DNA from: Hymenochaete sp. R1
Taxonomy: Eukaryota > Basidiomycota > Agaricomycetes > Hymenochaetales > Hymenochaetaceae
Reading direction: 5' to 3'
Assembly (NCBI GenBank): GCA_019400425.1
Contig: JAFREE010000188.1
Coordinates: 1-41,000, forward strand
Length of the DNA stretch: 41,000 bases
In this document: piece by piece, positions 1-11,330 of the stretch
Numbering within the stretch: the first letter of the stretch is position 1
How the letters are laid out: each line of letters starts with the position of its first letter
Translations under genes and position numbers: made by a program
The notes under the pieces: model-generated
What the model was told of the DNA's origin: nothing
Databases searched by the model: none
What the model saw: only the letters and a program-made list of their open reading frames with translations

Positions 1-1295
1 AATGGACACCAGTGAGACCGACGAGACCTGGAAAGTCGACGTGTAACGTTGCGTGGCATAGTCGACAGTTTCTTTGCAGCCTGGTCTACTTGCTCATGAA
101 TGAACCAGTCTAGGATCGTGCTGGTATGTTACGTCGATCGATAAACCGATGGTGATAGTACGAGGGCAAGTTGGGGGAAAGTGAGAGACGAGAGGTCGAG
201 CATTTGATTGTTTATATGCCCTCTCTCGATGAACAGTGTGTCGATCAGTCAGAGAGACCAGGCTGAACTTGAACTTGAATGAGGTCACCAAGGACTTTCT
301 CCGTTGTCTGACTCTGAGATGTCTTAGATGTTGAATCGAAGGAGCGATGAGTCAATCGACGAAGGCAGTCTGGCGTTGCTCATTCCGTTTATGTCCCTCG
401 CACCTTTAAAATATTTTGGACGGTTTGGGAGTCTGTCAAAGGATGAGTACGCACCTCTAGGGTAAACATCCACTCATAGCCGCAAATGTCATTGATGGTA
501 AATATTGTGTTTATCTTTTTATTACCAGTCACTTAGCTCGTTCAGCGTTGAGATAATGATCGTGCGACTCGAAAGTCGAAGGGAAAGTGAAAATGGGAGT
601 CGACGCGACGCGACGCGTTCCGTTCGTTGGGCATGATCGACACACGTGTTCGTTCTGAATCCGAATCGACTGCAAAAATACATTCGGCTTTGATTATTAT
701 CCTACAGCGGATTACAGTTCTTGTCCTCATCTCAAGTTATGTTTCTTTTGCGTACGCGAAGAAGCGGGCCCATAACACTTGTGGAACGATCAATCTAACG
801 TAAAACAGACACGAGGTCTACCCACCTTCTGTAGGGTGATTCAAGCCTGGGAAACAAGAAACGAAAGACACCCCAATTCTTCAGATTCGAAGTAAATATG
901 ACATTGGATACAATACAGCGTGTGCAGTGTAAGCGAGAAAGAACTACGAAAGAAAAGAGAAATTTTAAAGAACAATAGGAGCGGCAGAGAAGAAAGAAAA
1001 AGAAGGGAACGAAGAGAGCCAGAGAATGACAAGAGAAAGGTAGAACTACTAGTGGAAGGAAAAGAAGAATAGCGGCAGAAAAACCAAGTAAATGACGACA
1101 CCGCGAGAGACGAAAGAAGGGGAACAGGGAGGGTGTTTGCACTGAAAAGGATGTGATGTGTCACAGCCAATGGCTAAGGTATCGTTTTGTCTACGATAGA
1201 GCAAATGTTTTACGACTGAAAAACGCTGCGCGCGACCTTGAAGAAAATATTTCCGTCATACACCGCACAAGGATATCACAGAGCAGAAGACAAAG
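1..1295. other. Non-coding left edge
   Basis: No convincing gene is visible. The open frames here (for example on the minus strand near 795-1170) are low-complexity readings of a purine-rich plus strand with no domain or splice structure. The stretch is the 3' flank of the NOT1 pseudogene and perhaps promoter sequence of something beyond the left edge. Confidence 0.5.
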
Positions 1296-4200
1296 TTAAC
1301 GTACATTGTCCAACATCAGTGTCACCTCGGGCGCAACGCGCACAAAGTCCTTGTTCCAGAAATCATACTTAGGATTCTTCAGAAGCTCGATAAACGTTAC
1401 CAGCGCGCCCCATGGGTGCGGCCGATGCACGATAAAACGTTCAAAGAGCACTTTGGTCATGATCTCGCGGAACCGTTCGTCTTTGGCATGCTCGAAGAGG
1501 TGTAGAAGGCAGCTGCTGAACCAGTGCGTGTGGGCATTCGGGTAACGGAGATGGAGGACGATGGCGCTGATGAGGTGGTGTTGTCCTATAAATAAATCAT
1601 ATCAGAAACAGAAACGAGACATTGTCAGAGTTGTCTCGGGACCCTTACCTTCGTAATCGAGGTTTTGTGCCAAGTAAGACAGCGTCACGGCACCTGGGTC
1701 AGTGTGGTTAAAGATAGGTGACCCTCCTCTTGCTTTCGACTGAGCAACGCAGGTCACTCCAATGTACATAACAACAGAGTTGAGCAACGAAAGATTGTAG
1801 CTCTCTTCGCCGGTTGGCGTACCCGGGGTCAATTGCAGCCTTTCCTTCAAAGCCACAAGCGAGTTCTGCGATGCACGAGTGAGAAGGCACTGGTCCAAGT
1901 ATCCGTTCAAGTCCGTATTTTTGAGGCTTTGAGCGAAGTCAGATGGGATGGGTGGGATTGGGCCCATTTCGGGGATGGATTCGAATTTGAGGTTGCGCAG
2001 GTGCGGGTCAGGGAGGTGGACGGAAGCCGGGAAGGCGCTGAGGATGATGTTTCGCAACTGAATGCAGCGAGACGGGATAATGTCACACAACGAGAAGTAG
2101 TATTCGCTGAGGAAGTCGGGGAAGTCGTGTAAAAGTACAAGGAGAAGGCGGAGTGCACCTCGGTAGAGGCTACGCGATGCGAGAGTCATACTCGCTGAGC
2201 GCAAGATCGGAGCGAGGAACTTGAAGAGGGCGAGGAGGAGCTTGTGGAATGCGGACCATCCCTCGCGATTGTTGGCAAGTAGAAGTTTTGGCATGAATAG
2301 GCGGTGTGAGATGAGCGTCATCCAAGAGAACGCAAACCCAGGGAAGTATACGGGTTGGAGGGAACCGAGTGTGTCGCTGAGCGCGACGAGCAGATGGAAA
2401 TAGACACTACCAAGCTGCGTCTCCATAATGTGCAAGTCGCTCAATAAACTTGAGAAGAACCTAAAGAAAGGCTTTTGCTGAAATGCGACGTCTTGTTCTT
2501 CGTGCCTATTCGCCACGACCAGAACGACAATGGAGAGTATCTTCGTCATATAATGCACCTTTGCCTGCAGATTGTTCGCGCCCGAAGCATCGCCGTGATA
2601 TTTAATGATATACACGATGAGACGCGACATGGCATCTAACGCGAGGATTGCATGCTCGAAGTCACCGGCTGCGGTAGACTTCGAATGGTGCCTTATCGAG
2701 GATTCCGGACAGATACGGAAGAACGAGGAGAGATCCTCCACTTTCAACATGCCCTGTTTGAAGAGTTGCGTCACGTAAGGGACGAACATCTTCTCCGGTG
2801 CAGACAACTTTTGGAAGAATTCCACCCATTTCTGGAAACGCTTGAGCAAATGTGCCTGCAGCTGCTCCGTTCCTTGCTTTGCTGACGGCCCAGTGACGGG
2901 GCGGCAATAGATGGAGCTCCATGGATCCACGCGTAGTCTGCTCGATTCGTAAATCATGTATGAATTGGATAACACTACGAAACACAATGATCAGAAACGT
3001 ATCCTAAACATTTCACTCGAATTTGCACTTACGAATCCGTTGCTTTGTTAGCCTTCATGGTAGAAGCCAAGGCATCAATTGTATATTGGAACTGAGCTTG
3101 AGCGGCAATCGGCGGTTCGTGAGTAAGGCATTAGCGAATGAGTCCTGCAGTGAAGTCTTGCAAGTTTGGACGCGGAATTTCGTTTGCATACAACCATTTC
3201 GCCAGCTGGGGGTCCTCGTCAGTCACTGTGATTAAGTGACTTTGAAGAAGGGTCAATGTGACGGGAATATTGAACTTGCGCTAAGTGAATGTTAGCTTCT
3301 TGCACTTCGCCCAACAGACAAATCAGACCACTAACCTCATCTTCCGCACATATCAGCCAATTCACTGCCTCCTTCGCAACTTCCTCATAAGCCTGACAAA
3401 GTTGATCAAGCAGCGCAACATAGATCTCTCGACCCAACTACGTCCCTGTCTTATACAAATGCTGATCTATCTTTTGCGACATGATAAGAAGGGTGCGGAG
3501 GCGGTCGCCGCTTTCGATGGCTAGCGCTAGTATTCTGTGAATGACAGATCGAATCTCGTGATTGGGAGGCACGGAAGCAAGGGAGGGGGAAAGTGCATCG
3601 GCGAGTGCCGTCTCGAGCTTCTGCATGTAAAGCTGAGAAAAGAGCATGAGCAGTGAACGAAAGAAACATTACTACAAACGCAATTTCACTTACGCTGAAT
3701 TGCTCCTGGATCATGAGGGCGGAATTCGTGGCTACAACTTGCTGGTCCGGTACAGGAGGGCCGTTATATGCCAGTGTTGGGTTCGCAGACTCATGTCTAT
3801 TGGCAAATTGGGCGGTCGAAGCTGGTCGACTAGCAGCAACTCGTCGTTGTTTGTAGTCCAGACCTTTAATAGAAAATTATGTTACTAATGTGCATTCCAT
3901 AGTTTCAATAGTAGTAAATATCGAAAACCTACCAAAGTCTTCGTATACGCGCAACTGGTGAACCTGCAAACCATTCGGCTTGATACGCAACGGATCAGGT
4001 AAACCTCCGCTAAAAGGTATCTGCACCGCATGCGGATCCCAGAATGAGTGCGCCTGACGTATGTCCCGATGCCTCCTTCTCGCTTCGTACGATTGTACCA
4101 AATGTGCATCAATCTCCCTGACTGCACGATCCATCGCCGCCTTCTCAATTGCCTCGCATGCGATATCTACATTATCCTGCACAATAAGCAACACGACTTG

Positions 4201-7200
4201 CTCGTTCACCATCTGCTCCGTAAATCCATGTTCGGAAAGATGCAGACGGATATGGCCTGGGAGACTGCTTCGGAGCGGTTCCTTGCACGTAACAAGCGCG
4301 AGACTGCCTGCCAGCGATATGTGCAGCTACGCGGAGCTTGTCTTCGTTAGGGTCAGAGGCAAAGTCTTTCGTGCAGAGCTCGCGGGTCGTGATACTTGCA
4401 ATCGTGACCGAACGTTCGACGACGGGAAGGATGATCTCTCGAACAGCACGGTTGACGCCCTCTTGGACTGCAAGCCTGAATGCCAGGTTCGTGTTAAGTG
4501 GATTAAGCCGATGGTTAATCACAACCGCTTTGACCAACGCATCCAATATCTCTTCAATGTGCGTACCCACGTTACGGTCTGCCTCTGGTGCACTAGTCGT
4601 ACCAAGCGGTATAACTTGCCCTTCATCACCTACTTGCGAAGTACTATCATATGTTCCCAAGGGCAAAGTGTCAATATCATGCGTTATACTAGGCAATCCC
4701 GGGCCGCCCAACGTCTCCACTGGCGGGCGACTCCTCAGAATATTTGCCACCTCGACCGTCTCTAGATCGATCTCAAGTGTCTTGCATAACACCTCGATTT
4801 CGAACTTCAAGTTGAGCTTCAGTTCTGCAAAGTGGTAAAGCTCTGCAAGAAGGCTAATGACGCCCATGAACCATGGGTTCAGAGGGCGAAAAGCCTTAGA
4901 ACGCGATGCGCCCTCAAGAATCTTGCAGACGAAGGGAATGGCGAGGATGAGACGATCGCTATCAGCACCCTCAATGAGGAAGTCCTTGAATGCGAGATTC
5001 TTGTGCTCGATGGGCTTGTCGCGTGCGAGGGTGACCTGTCCAAGCCATGACCCGAGGTTTTTGAGGACTGCTCTGTCAGGAGCAGCGTTCTTCGTCTTCT
5101 CCGAGTTGAGCATTGCGCTCGATTTCATGAATGTCTCGTGCAAGATGAGTTCCCCGAGTACTTTACTGTCCAAACTTTCAAGGAAACGTAAGTATAGCTG
5201 GTGATTGTTCGGCTCTGAGCTGACACGCTAGTCAACAAGGTAGTGCGCAAACCATCGAGAGTATAAGTCCTGGAACCGATCATTTACCTCCACCATCTTA
5301 GCCTCGAAATTACTTGGAGCGAGGTTAGTCACTGGGAACAAAATTTTGTCTGACGTCTCCTCCGGCGGTTCCTCAAAAGCTTCTTCTTCCATAGGGTCAG
5401 GCTTGATCGACGTGAATGCAGGCCTCGACTGGTGAAGGACCCGCAAGCGCTTGCCTGACGACCTCCGCGATATCTGGACGGGTCTCCGCAACTTGGGTGG
5501 TTGCAAGGATAGCTTCACATAGTGGCTTCCATTCCGGCAGTCGTGATTGGAAGCGCAAGAGAGCCTGGATACCGAACTTGAAAAGATTTGTATCGGGCGG
5601 GCATTGAAGGGAATCAATGACGTATCGGATGGCGATACCGAGGGGAATATAGTCGACTAGCTGTTGTTGTATGATAGAACCAAAGAGGTAACCCGTCATG
5701 GCGAGTTCGCGAGGTGGGTAGAATGGTTGGAAAAATTTGTACTCGTCAAAAAGGAAATGGAGCATGCACGAGAAGATTTCGTGGTCCCGTGGGTTCGTGG
5801 ACTCCTTCGTGCGCTGGAGCATGACAATGATCTGGTCGATGGTAATTTGCTCGTCGTACATCTGTTTGAAGTACCCATCGACTTTGGCTTCAATGTCAGA
5901 GGCGTAATTGACAACGGTGAATCCTGGTTCGGTATTCTCAGCACTAGGGCCCAGGATCATAAGGAGTGGATGAATTTGTAGGCAGCCGTTACGCGTCTCG
6001 ACACAGTATTGAACATCCCTTTCATCCATGACATCCCTGTGACTACGCAACGCACGTAAAAAATATCGCAATCGTCGAAGGATTGAGCACCATCAATCGG
6101 TTCTCCGCAGATGAATCCAACGTTCGGACCACCTTTTCATTCTGCATCTTGAGATCGAGGAAAGTGATAATACCGTGAAGAAAATCGGCGCCGTGGGCCT
6201 GTACGTTATCCGTGATCCGTTTATCGAGGTTCAGGTATTCGCGCCTCGAAGCCAACGCAACAACATCCAATGCAAAGGCGAACGGCCGAACCTCCAACAA
6301 TGATTCCAAAACCTTCAAATCCTGGGCGACGTCAAGAATCCGCGTGATATTCATAGGGTTTTCGTCATAAAACTCTCGGAGCGCTGTCGTAAGGTATGTC
6401 GGCTCGATCTGCCAATACGCATGAGCACAAGCTGGTGGTTGGGATGGCCGCCTAGGAACATCGCAAGTAGTTGTTGGCAATACTCCAGCTGAAGCGCGTT
6501 CCGCGGTTTAGGAGCCTGGAGTAAACCCATACTAGTATGCACTATATCTGCGCTTATTCTCACGGCCTTATCCAACATCTCCCTAACGCAAGTACGGATC
6601 GTCTCGTTCTCAGAGTCACCGAGTCTCACGAGCACCTCGAATAAATCGAGAGAGTTCCATGTATGGCCCTGCACGTTCGCAGCTAATGTCTTGATTGTCG
6701 GGCTCGCCGCTGCCACGTCATCAACCGTTACGACGCGCCTGCCAGGCAGATTCACAAAGTTGAATGTGTCGCTAGGGAGGGAAAGGAGGGCATCCAGGAG
6801 ACGTAGTTGATACAACGAGTTGTTCCAAGCAGTCCAGAACCCAGATACTGCGTGTCTCTCAACGTCTCGCGGAGCGTTCACGAGGATGGCGATAAGCAGT
6901 TTTAAAGTGTTTGTATCGACACCCTGACGATCCGGCAGATCAAACGCCTCGATAACCTTGCTCCAATCGAGCGTTGTGTTCCTGAAGGAGCATAGCGTTT
7001 TGACGAGTGTCCCAGCGTCACAAATCTGCGCACCCTCGACAGTAAGCCGGCTCAGAGATGAAAACATGTCTACGATCTGTCCATCGGATGGAGGATTTTG
7101 GTCCGTGATATCAAATCGAGCGAGCAAGCTTCTCACGAGTTCCATATCACTGGTAACGAGTTCCATATCACTGGTAATATCCGGTCCAAACTGGCTCAAC

Positions 7201-8437
7201 ACCTGAATAACAGCCGTCTGAGGAGGCAGACTTATATGAAAAGTCAGCCAACCTTCTTTCCGTCAAAATAAAACATGGGACCAACCTCAGATTCTGGAAC
7301 AACTGCTGAAGAATCGGCGAGACAGTTTCTGCTCCAAACTTCGTTTGGGCAGCAGCCACAAGCGCCTGCCTTTGCTCCGCGTCCAAAAGCGGATCGCCCC
7401 TCGGTGAGTCAGCCAACAAATTCTGCAGCAGCTTACCCGCCTGTGCCGGGCTCAAATCAGCATGATCGAAGCACGGATGCCGACACAACGCGAGAACGGC
7501 ATTCTCAAAATCAATACGGATGATCGCAGTCGCCTGGTCTGCGATCACCTTGCGTACGCCAGGACCGGCGTCTCGTCCACCTACAACAGAACCAGATGCA
7601 GACGGCGGTAGATTATTCGAGGAAGCGTTTAAGTTGGTACCGGCAGCGGCGATGGACGCGGCGAGAACGAGACGCTCGAGAGGTCGAAGTCCAACGCGGT
7701 CCGCGAAGCGGATCAGGTCAAAAGTACGGAAGATTTCGCCCTCACCTCTGTCTATACCCTCCCGAAAGCGGTCTGCAAGAAAAGGGTCGCGTGCGAGGCG
7801 TTGGGTCTCTTGAACGAGGAGCCGAAAGGTGAGGGATGTTGAAGTGTCGAATGCGGTTGGGGCTGCGGTGCTTGTGAGTCGGGCTTGAGAATGAACTGTG
7901 AGTCGGCGAATGAAGTGGAGGTAGGTGTTGATTCCATGTTGTTCCGATAACTAGGTGTCGAAAAATGAGTTTTAGCGACCGGGAGAGCACGACAAGCAAG
8001 TCAAGTCAGTACATTCCCGACAAAGTGGCATACAACGTGTCAAAAGCGAAAAGTAGAAAGTAGAAAAATAGATGGAAGGCCAGACAGAAGTGAGATGAAT
8101 GCCGTCGTCGTCAATACTTGAGCCTCTCCTCGTTAACCACATCATCCAAAAGAAAGACTCGAACGTCGACGACTGCCTCTCACTGCGCGGGCTACGCGAA
8201 CAAAACAAGCGAAGCGAAAGGGGGGGGGGGATGGTTTCAATGAGTATGACTTACCGTTCGTATCTGCAATTGATTCTGCTCGAAGTTTTCCTCTGTCAAC
8301 GTCGAAAGTAAAAAGACAATCTGCGCCTTCACGATCGCATGTACGTTTGTATTCGATACTGTCGTCCCCGTCGTGTTTGTTGAACCCGCCGTCCCCGTTG
8401 AAGAGGCACTCGCAGGCGGCGTCCCCGTGCCGTCCAT
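1296..8437 (-). pseudogene. NOT1: CCR4-NOT scaffold subunit NOT1, multiply disabled
   Basis: NOT1 is the large scaffold of the CCR4-NOT deadenylase complex in mRNA decay and transcription control. Exons by splice signals and homology: 8437-8255, 7950-7286, 7230-3933, 3863-3694, 3632-3336, 3280-3033, 2974-1649, 1585-1296. Recognisable parts are an N-terminal segment (LLSTLTEENF, EQHGINTYLHFIRR), the central HEAT region (ITRILDVAQDLKVLE, SRREYLNLDK), the central TYDEQI-type block (STNPRDHEIF, LKLNLKFEIEVLCKTLEID), and the C-terminal Not1 domain (HDFPDFLSEYYFSLCDIIP, IVHRPHPWGALVTFIELLK). Disabling changes are a 1-nt loss near 6414, a 1-nt gain in the A6 run at 6058-6063, a frame change near 5418-5425, TAG at 5228-5230, a TGCC tandem duplication at 4305-4312, TAG at 3438-3440 and TAA at 3131-3133. 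A further frame change is probable near 2899. Introns are kept, so it is not a retrocopy. The 5' end is uncertain: the frame stays open to about 8760 without an ATG, and an upstream exon ending ATGGTTGTG before GTAAGT near 8990 is possible. Confidence 0.9.
7141..7184. repeat. 21-bp tandem duplication in NOT1 coding sequence
   Basis: A 21-bp unit containing TTCCATATCACTGGTAA is present twice in a row. In the NOT1 frame it duplicates seven residues (TSDMELV) and keeps the frame, unlike the other lesions of this gene. It looks like a recent replication-slippage duplication. Confidence 0.85.
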
Positions 8438-10044
8438 TCTCGCTCTCACACCACCTCCTCCAGAGCCAAAACCACCGCTACCAGCGAGTGCGAGAGAAGA
8501 AGCGAGGGAACTGACAGAGGCGCGCGAGGGACGTGTAGAGGCTGCGATGGACGCGGCAGGTGACGCTGGTCTGCCTGCGCCAGATACACCGACGGAGTTG
8601 GATAAAGGAGGGCCGAGAGCGCCTGATGAACCGTGTCCACCTAAAGCAGAACCACTGTTACCACCGTGGCCTCCTCCTGCTCCGCCTGAACTGACGGCAC
8701 TGCCCGGACGCGACGTCGTTTTTACGTGCGTCTTTATAGTTGTCTTTACTTTTTTTTTGTTTCAATGTCTTTCCTTCCTAGTGGCCCGCTCAGTTGAACC
8801 GGGTCCTTGAACGTTCGGAAGGGAAGAGCGGAAGGGAGGGGGAGACGAAGAGGGACAAAGGGATGGCGGTGGTGGATGGAGGGGAGAAGCGGAGGCTGCA
8901 TTGCGAATGCGCGTGACAAGTGAGTGACAACACACCGCACGCAGCCTGAACGCGACTCACTCTCTGCATTTACCCCGTTCTTCACTTACCACAACCATAG
9001 GAAGATTCGCAGTAGCCCTGATACATTTACTGAAAACCTACAAACATGAGTTTCGCTTGTTCCCAGCTACAGGTTTCACCTATCATACTCCTCATGACTG
9101 CAATCGACAACTTGGATGATCTTGTGCTTTCAGACGGCGCTAGATCTCCTCGAAATATCGTAGGACAGAAGTGACTTCGTGCATAACATGTATGTTTCTG
9201 CTCTTTTATGTCTAGCCTTGCTGACAAATTCCTTCGCGAAGGGCAAGTCGAGAAGTCACGGTGCCTACTATCTGTTCGATAACACTGACTTTGTAAATGG
9301 ACGTTGCAAATTCATGATCTGCTCCTTACTATGGGGACTATCATATAAATGCACCGGATCAACTTGAATACTAGAAAAGAACTTGGAAATATTCTTGGTT
9401 CCTTCGAGATTCTCTTTTTGACTACTCAAACTACGCTGCCGTGTTTCAAAGTTCTGGTAGCGGGAAGTAGCGACTCGTGCATGAAATGGCAAAAAGGCGT
9501 TTTCCATCCCAATCAAGTTGAATCAACCTGAGGCCCATGGGAGAATCTGTTGATGGTGCGAGCAAATTTCTACTTCGCTAAGCTAAATAGCCTGAATAAC
9601 AGCAGGACCGACATACCCTCTACTTGATTAGCATCTATATGGTCTCTTCACGACTAGTAGTGTTCCATAAAAATGAAGAACTTCTATCTGCACCTTTTCA
9701 CGTATATCTTCGATCTCGTCGCACAAGAGTTGGCATCCGAATGTGATAAACACGACGGCGGTATCCATTTTCTCGGAGGAGAGAAAAATTGGCGGACTCT
9801 CATTGACAATCAGCCTGTCTAGACTCTCTTATGGATATCGAAAGTTGAAACTAGCGCACGCCAAAGCATAGCGAGATGTATCGCAAAGAGCATAAAGAGG
9901 TACGTAATTTCTGCCTCTTTCCTGGGTGCATGAGCATAACATTTCGTTGCATCCCCTTTCCAATTCCAAGAGTGGCCAAAGACCGGGGCAGTGAGTGGCG
10001 GCAAGCTATACATAAACTTTTGGCCCAACTTCAGCGCTTGCATG
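8438..10044. other. NOT1 upstream region and unassigned DNA
   Basis: The first 320 bp continue the NOT1 frame (Gly/Ser-rich, no ATG). A CT-rich stretch on the minus strand around 8820-8900 looks like 5' leader or promoter. From about 9000 to 10044 I see only short open frames on either strand without domain, repeat or splice structure. They may be decayed remnants, but I cannot name them. Confidence 0.4.
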
Positions 10045-10201
10045 GGGAGCGGTCACCATGCACTTCAAAAAAACCACCCTTTCCCCTTTGTGAATATATC
10101 CTGCCGAACCTTAATAGTGTGGGGTGGCAAGAGGAAGCAGGTAGACTATTAGGCCGCCTCTTTCCCCTTCGACCTCGATGCGAAATCCGTGGCGATGTGA
10201 G

Positions 10202-10209
10202 TATTTAAA
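10202..10209 (+). promoter_or_regulatory. TATA-like box of copy A gene (degraded)
   Basis: TATTTAAA lies about 120 bp before the ATG at 10329. In copy B the same position reads TATATAAA. It sits within the conserved upstream block, so it is probably the core promoter, and copy A has the weaker version. Confidence 0.45.
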
Positions 10210-11330
10210 GACTAAGGAGGCCTCGCACAAGAAAAGCCAGTTTGAATCGCGCCCTCTATCATGCAAGTCCTTATCCATTCTCCTCTGATGCTCAAAGCTG
10301 ACCTAACCTAGTTCTATAGCTACTCAGAATGCCGTCTCAAAAAAGAGGGAGGGACGACGGGAATCAATCTCCTCGTCCGCCCTCGAAGGCTGCAAAACCG
10401 AAGGACACCGCTACCGAAAAACCATCCTCACCCAGGTCTACTACACCAGCTCCATCTACCGCATCTCGGACACCACAACACCCGACGAAGGAGGAGCGTG
10501 AAGAAATCATCGCGGACCTCGACATGCATCTCCAACATCTCCTCGAGTTCGCAATAAAAGAGAGGGAGCTTTGGATCGATCGCGAGCGCGGTCCGCAATA
10601 TACAAGCAACTTCCCCATCGCTTACTACGATGCTACCGTCCACGCATGGATCCAGACGTATCTCAATATGCATTACGATTCAAACATGCTCCCACTATTG
10701 GAATGGCATGGAGAGAGCTTGATTCAGACCGATGAGGAAGTCCAGGAACAAAAACGCAAGGAAGACGAGGAAGGTCTACGTGAGGCACCCATTATAATGG
10801 CAGCGCTTGACAAGTACATACCCGCCCTCGAGCAAAACCTCGGCCAATTCAACGAAGGGGCCGTTGCTGCGCTATTTGGACTGGACGAAGCCCTATATCT
10901 ACGAAAGAATGGGTGGGACATAATGGATCCCATCTACCGTGAGCTTGGTGAATGGGCCTGTTACCCTGGTCCGCTTTCCGACAGAGACAAGGTGCATGTC
11001 AGTGATATTTTGTTACTTCCTCTAGAGCTAGCGATATCAATCAAATTATGAAAAATATAGGAGGAAGAAGGGTATGCGGGGCTGCTGTGGAAGCTACGTG
11101 ATGGGAAGGAACAACATGAGGGGCTAGACTAATAACGTGCGGCAACAAGCAGTCTGCCGTTGTGTATATAAAAGAGCAATTTGAAATACAAATGAACGCT
11201 CCATCTCAATACATCACACCACCTTTCTGTGCGGTCTGACCAGGCATCCCTTCGATCATCTCGTCCTTTCATATGCACCTTTCTTTTTGCTCGATCTGTC
11301 TGGGCACCGTGTACATATAACTCGCTTCTC

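Noticed and set aside
795..1170. Hydrophobic minus-strand frames suggesting a small membrane protein
   Set aside because: Hydrophobicity comes from a T-rich strand; two overlapping frames look alike and neither has gene structure.
4061..4838. Plus-strand open frames of up to 234 codons
   Set aside because: They are antisense shadows of the NOT1 coding sequence with no domains.
1296..8437. TAG read as glutamine (recoding) in NOT1
   Set aside because: NUR1 and the PIN4-like gene end with TAG in the same window, and NOT1 also has frameshifts and a TAA, so decay is simpler.
8746..8985. 79-codon minus frame as NOT1 first exon
   Set aside because: Its frame ends at 8746 and no splice joins it sensibly to the NOT1 frame; it reads as CT-rich leader.
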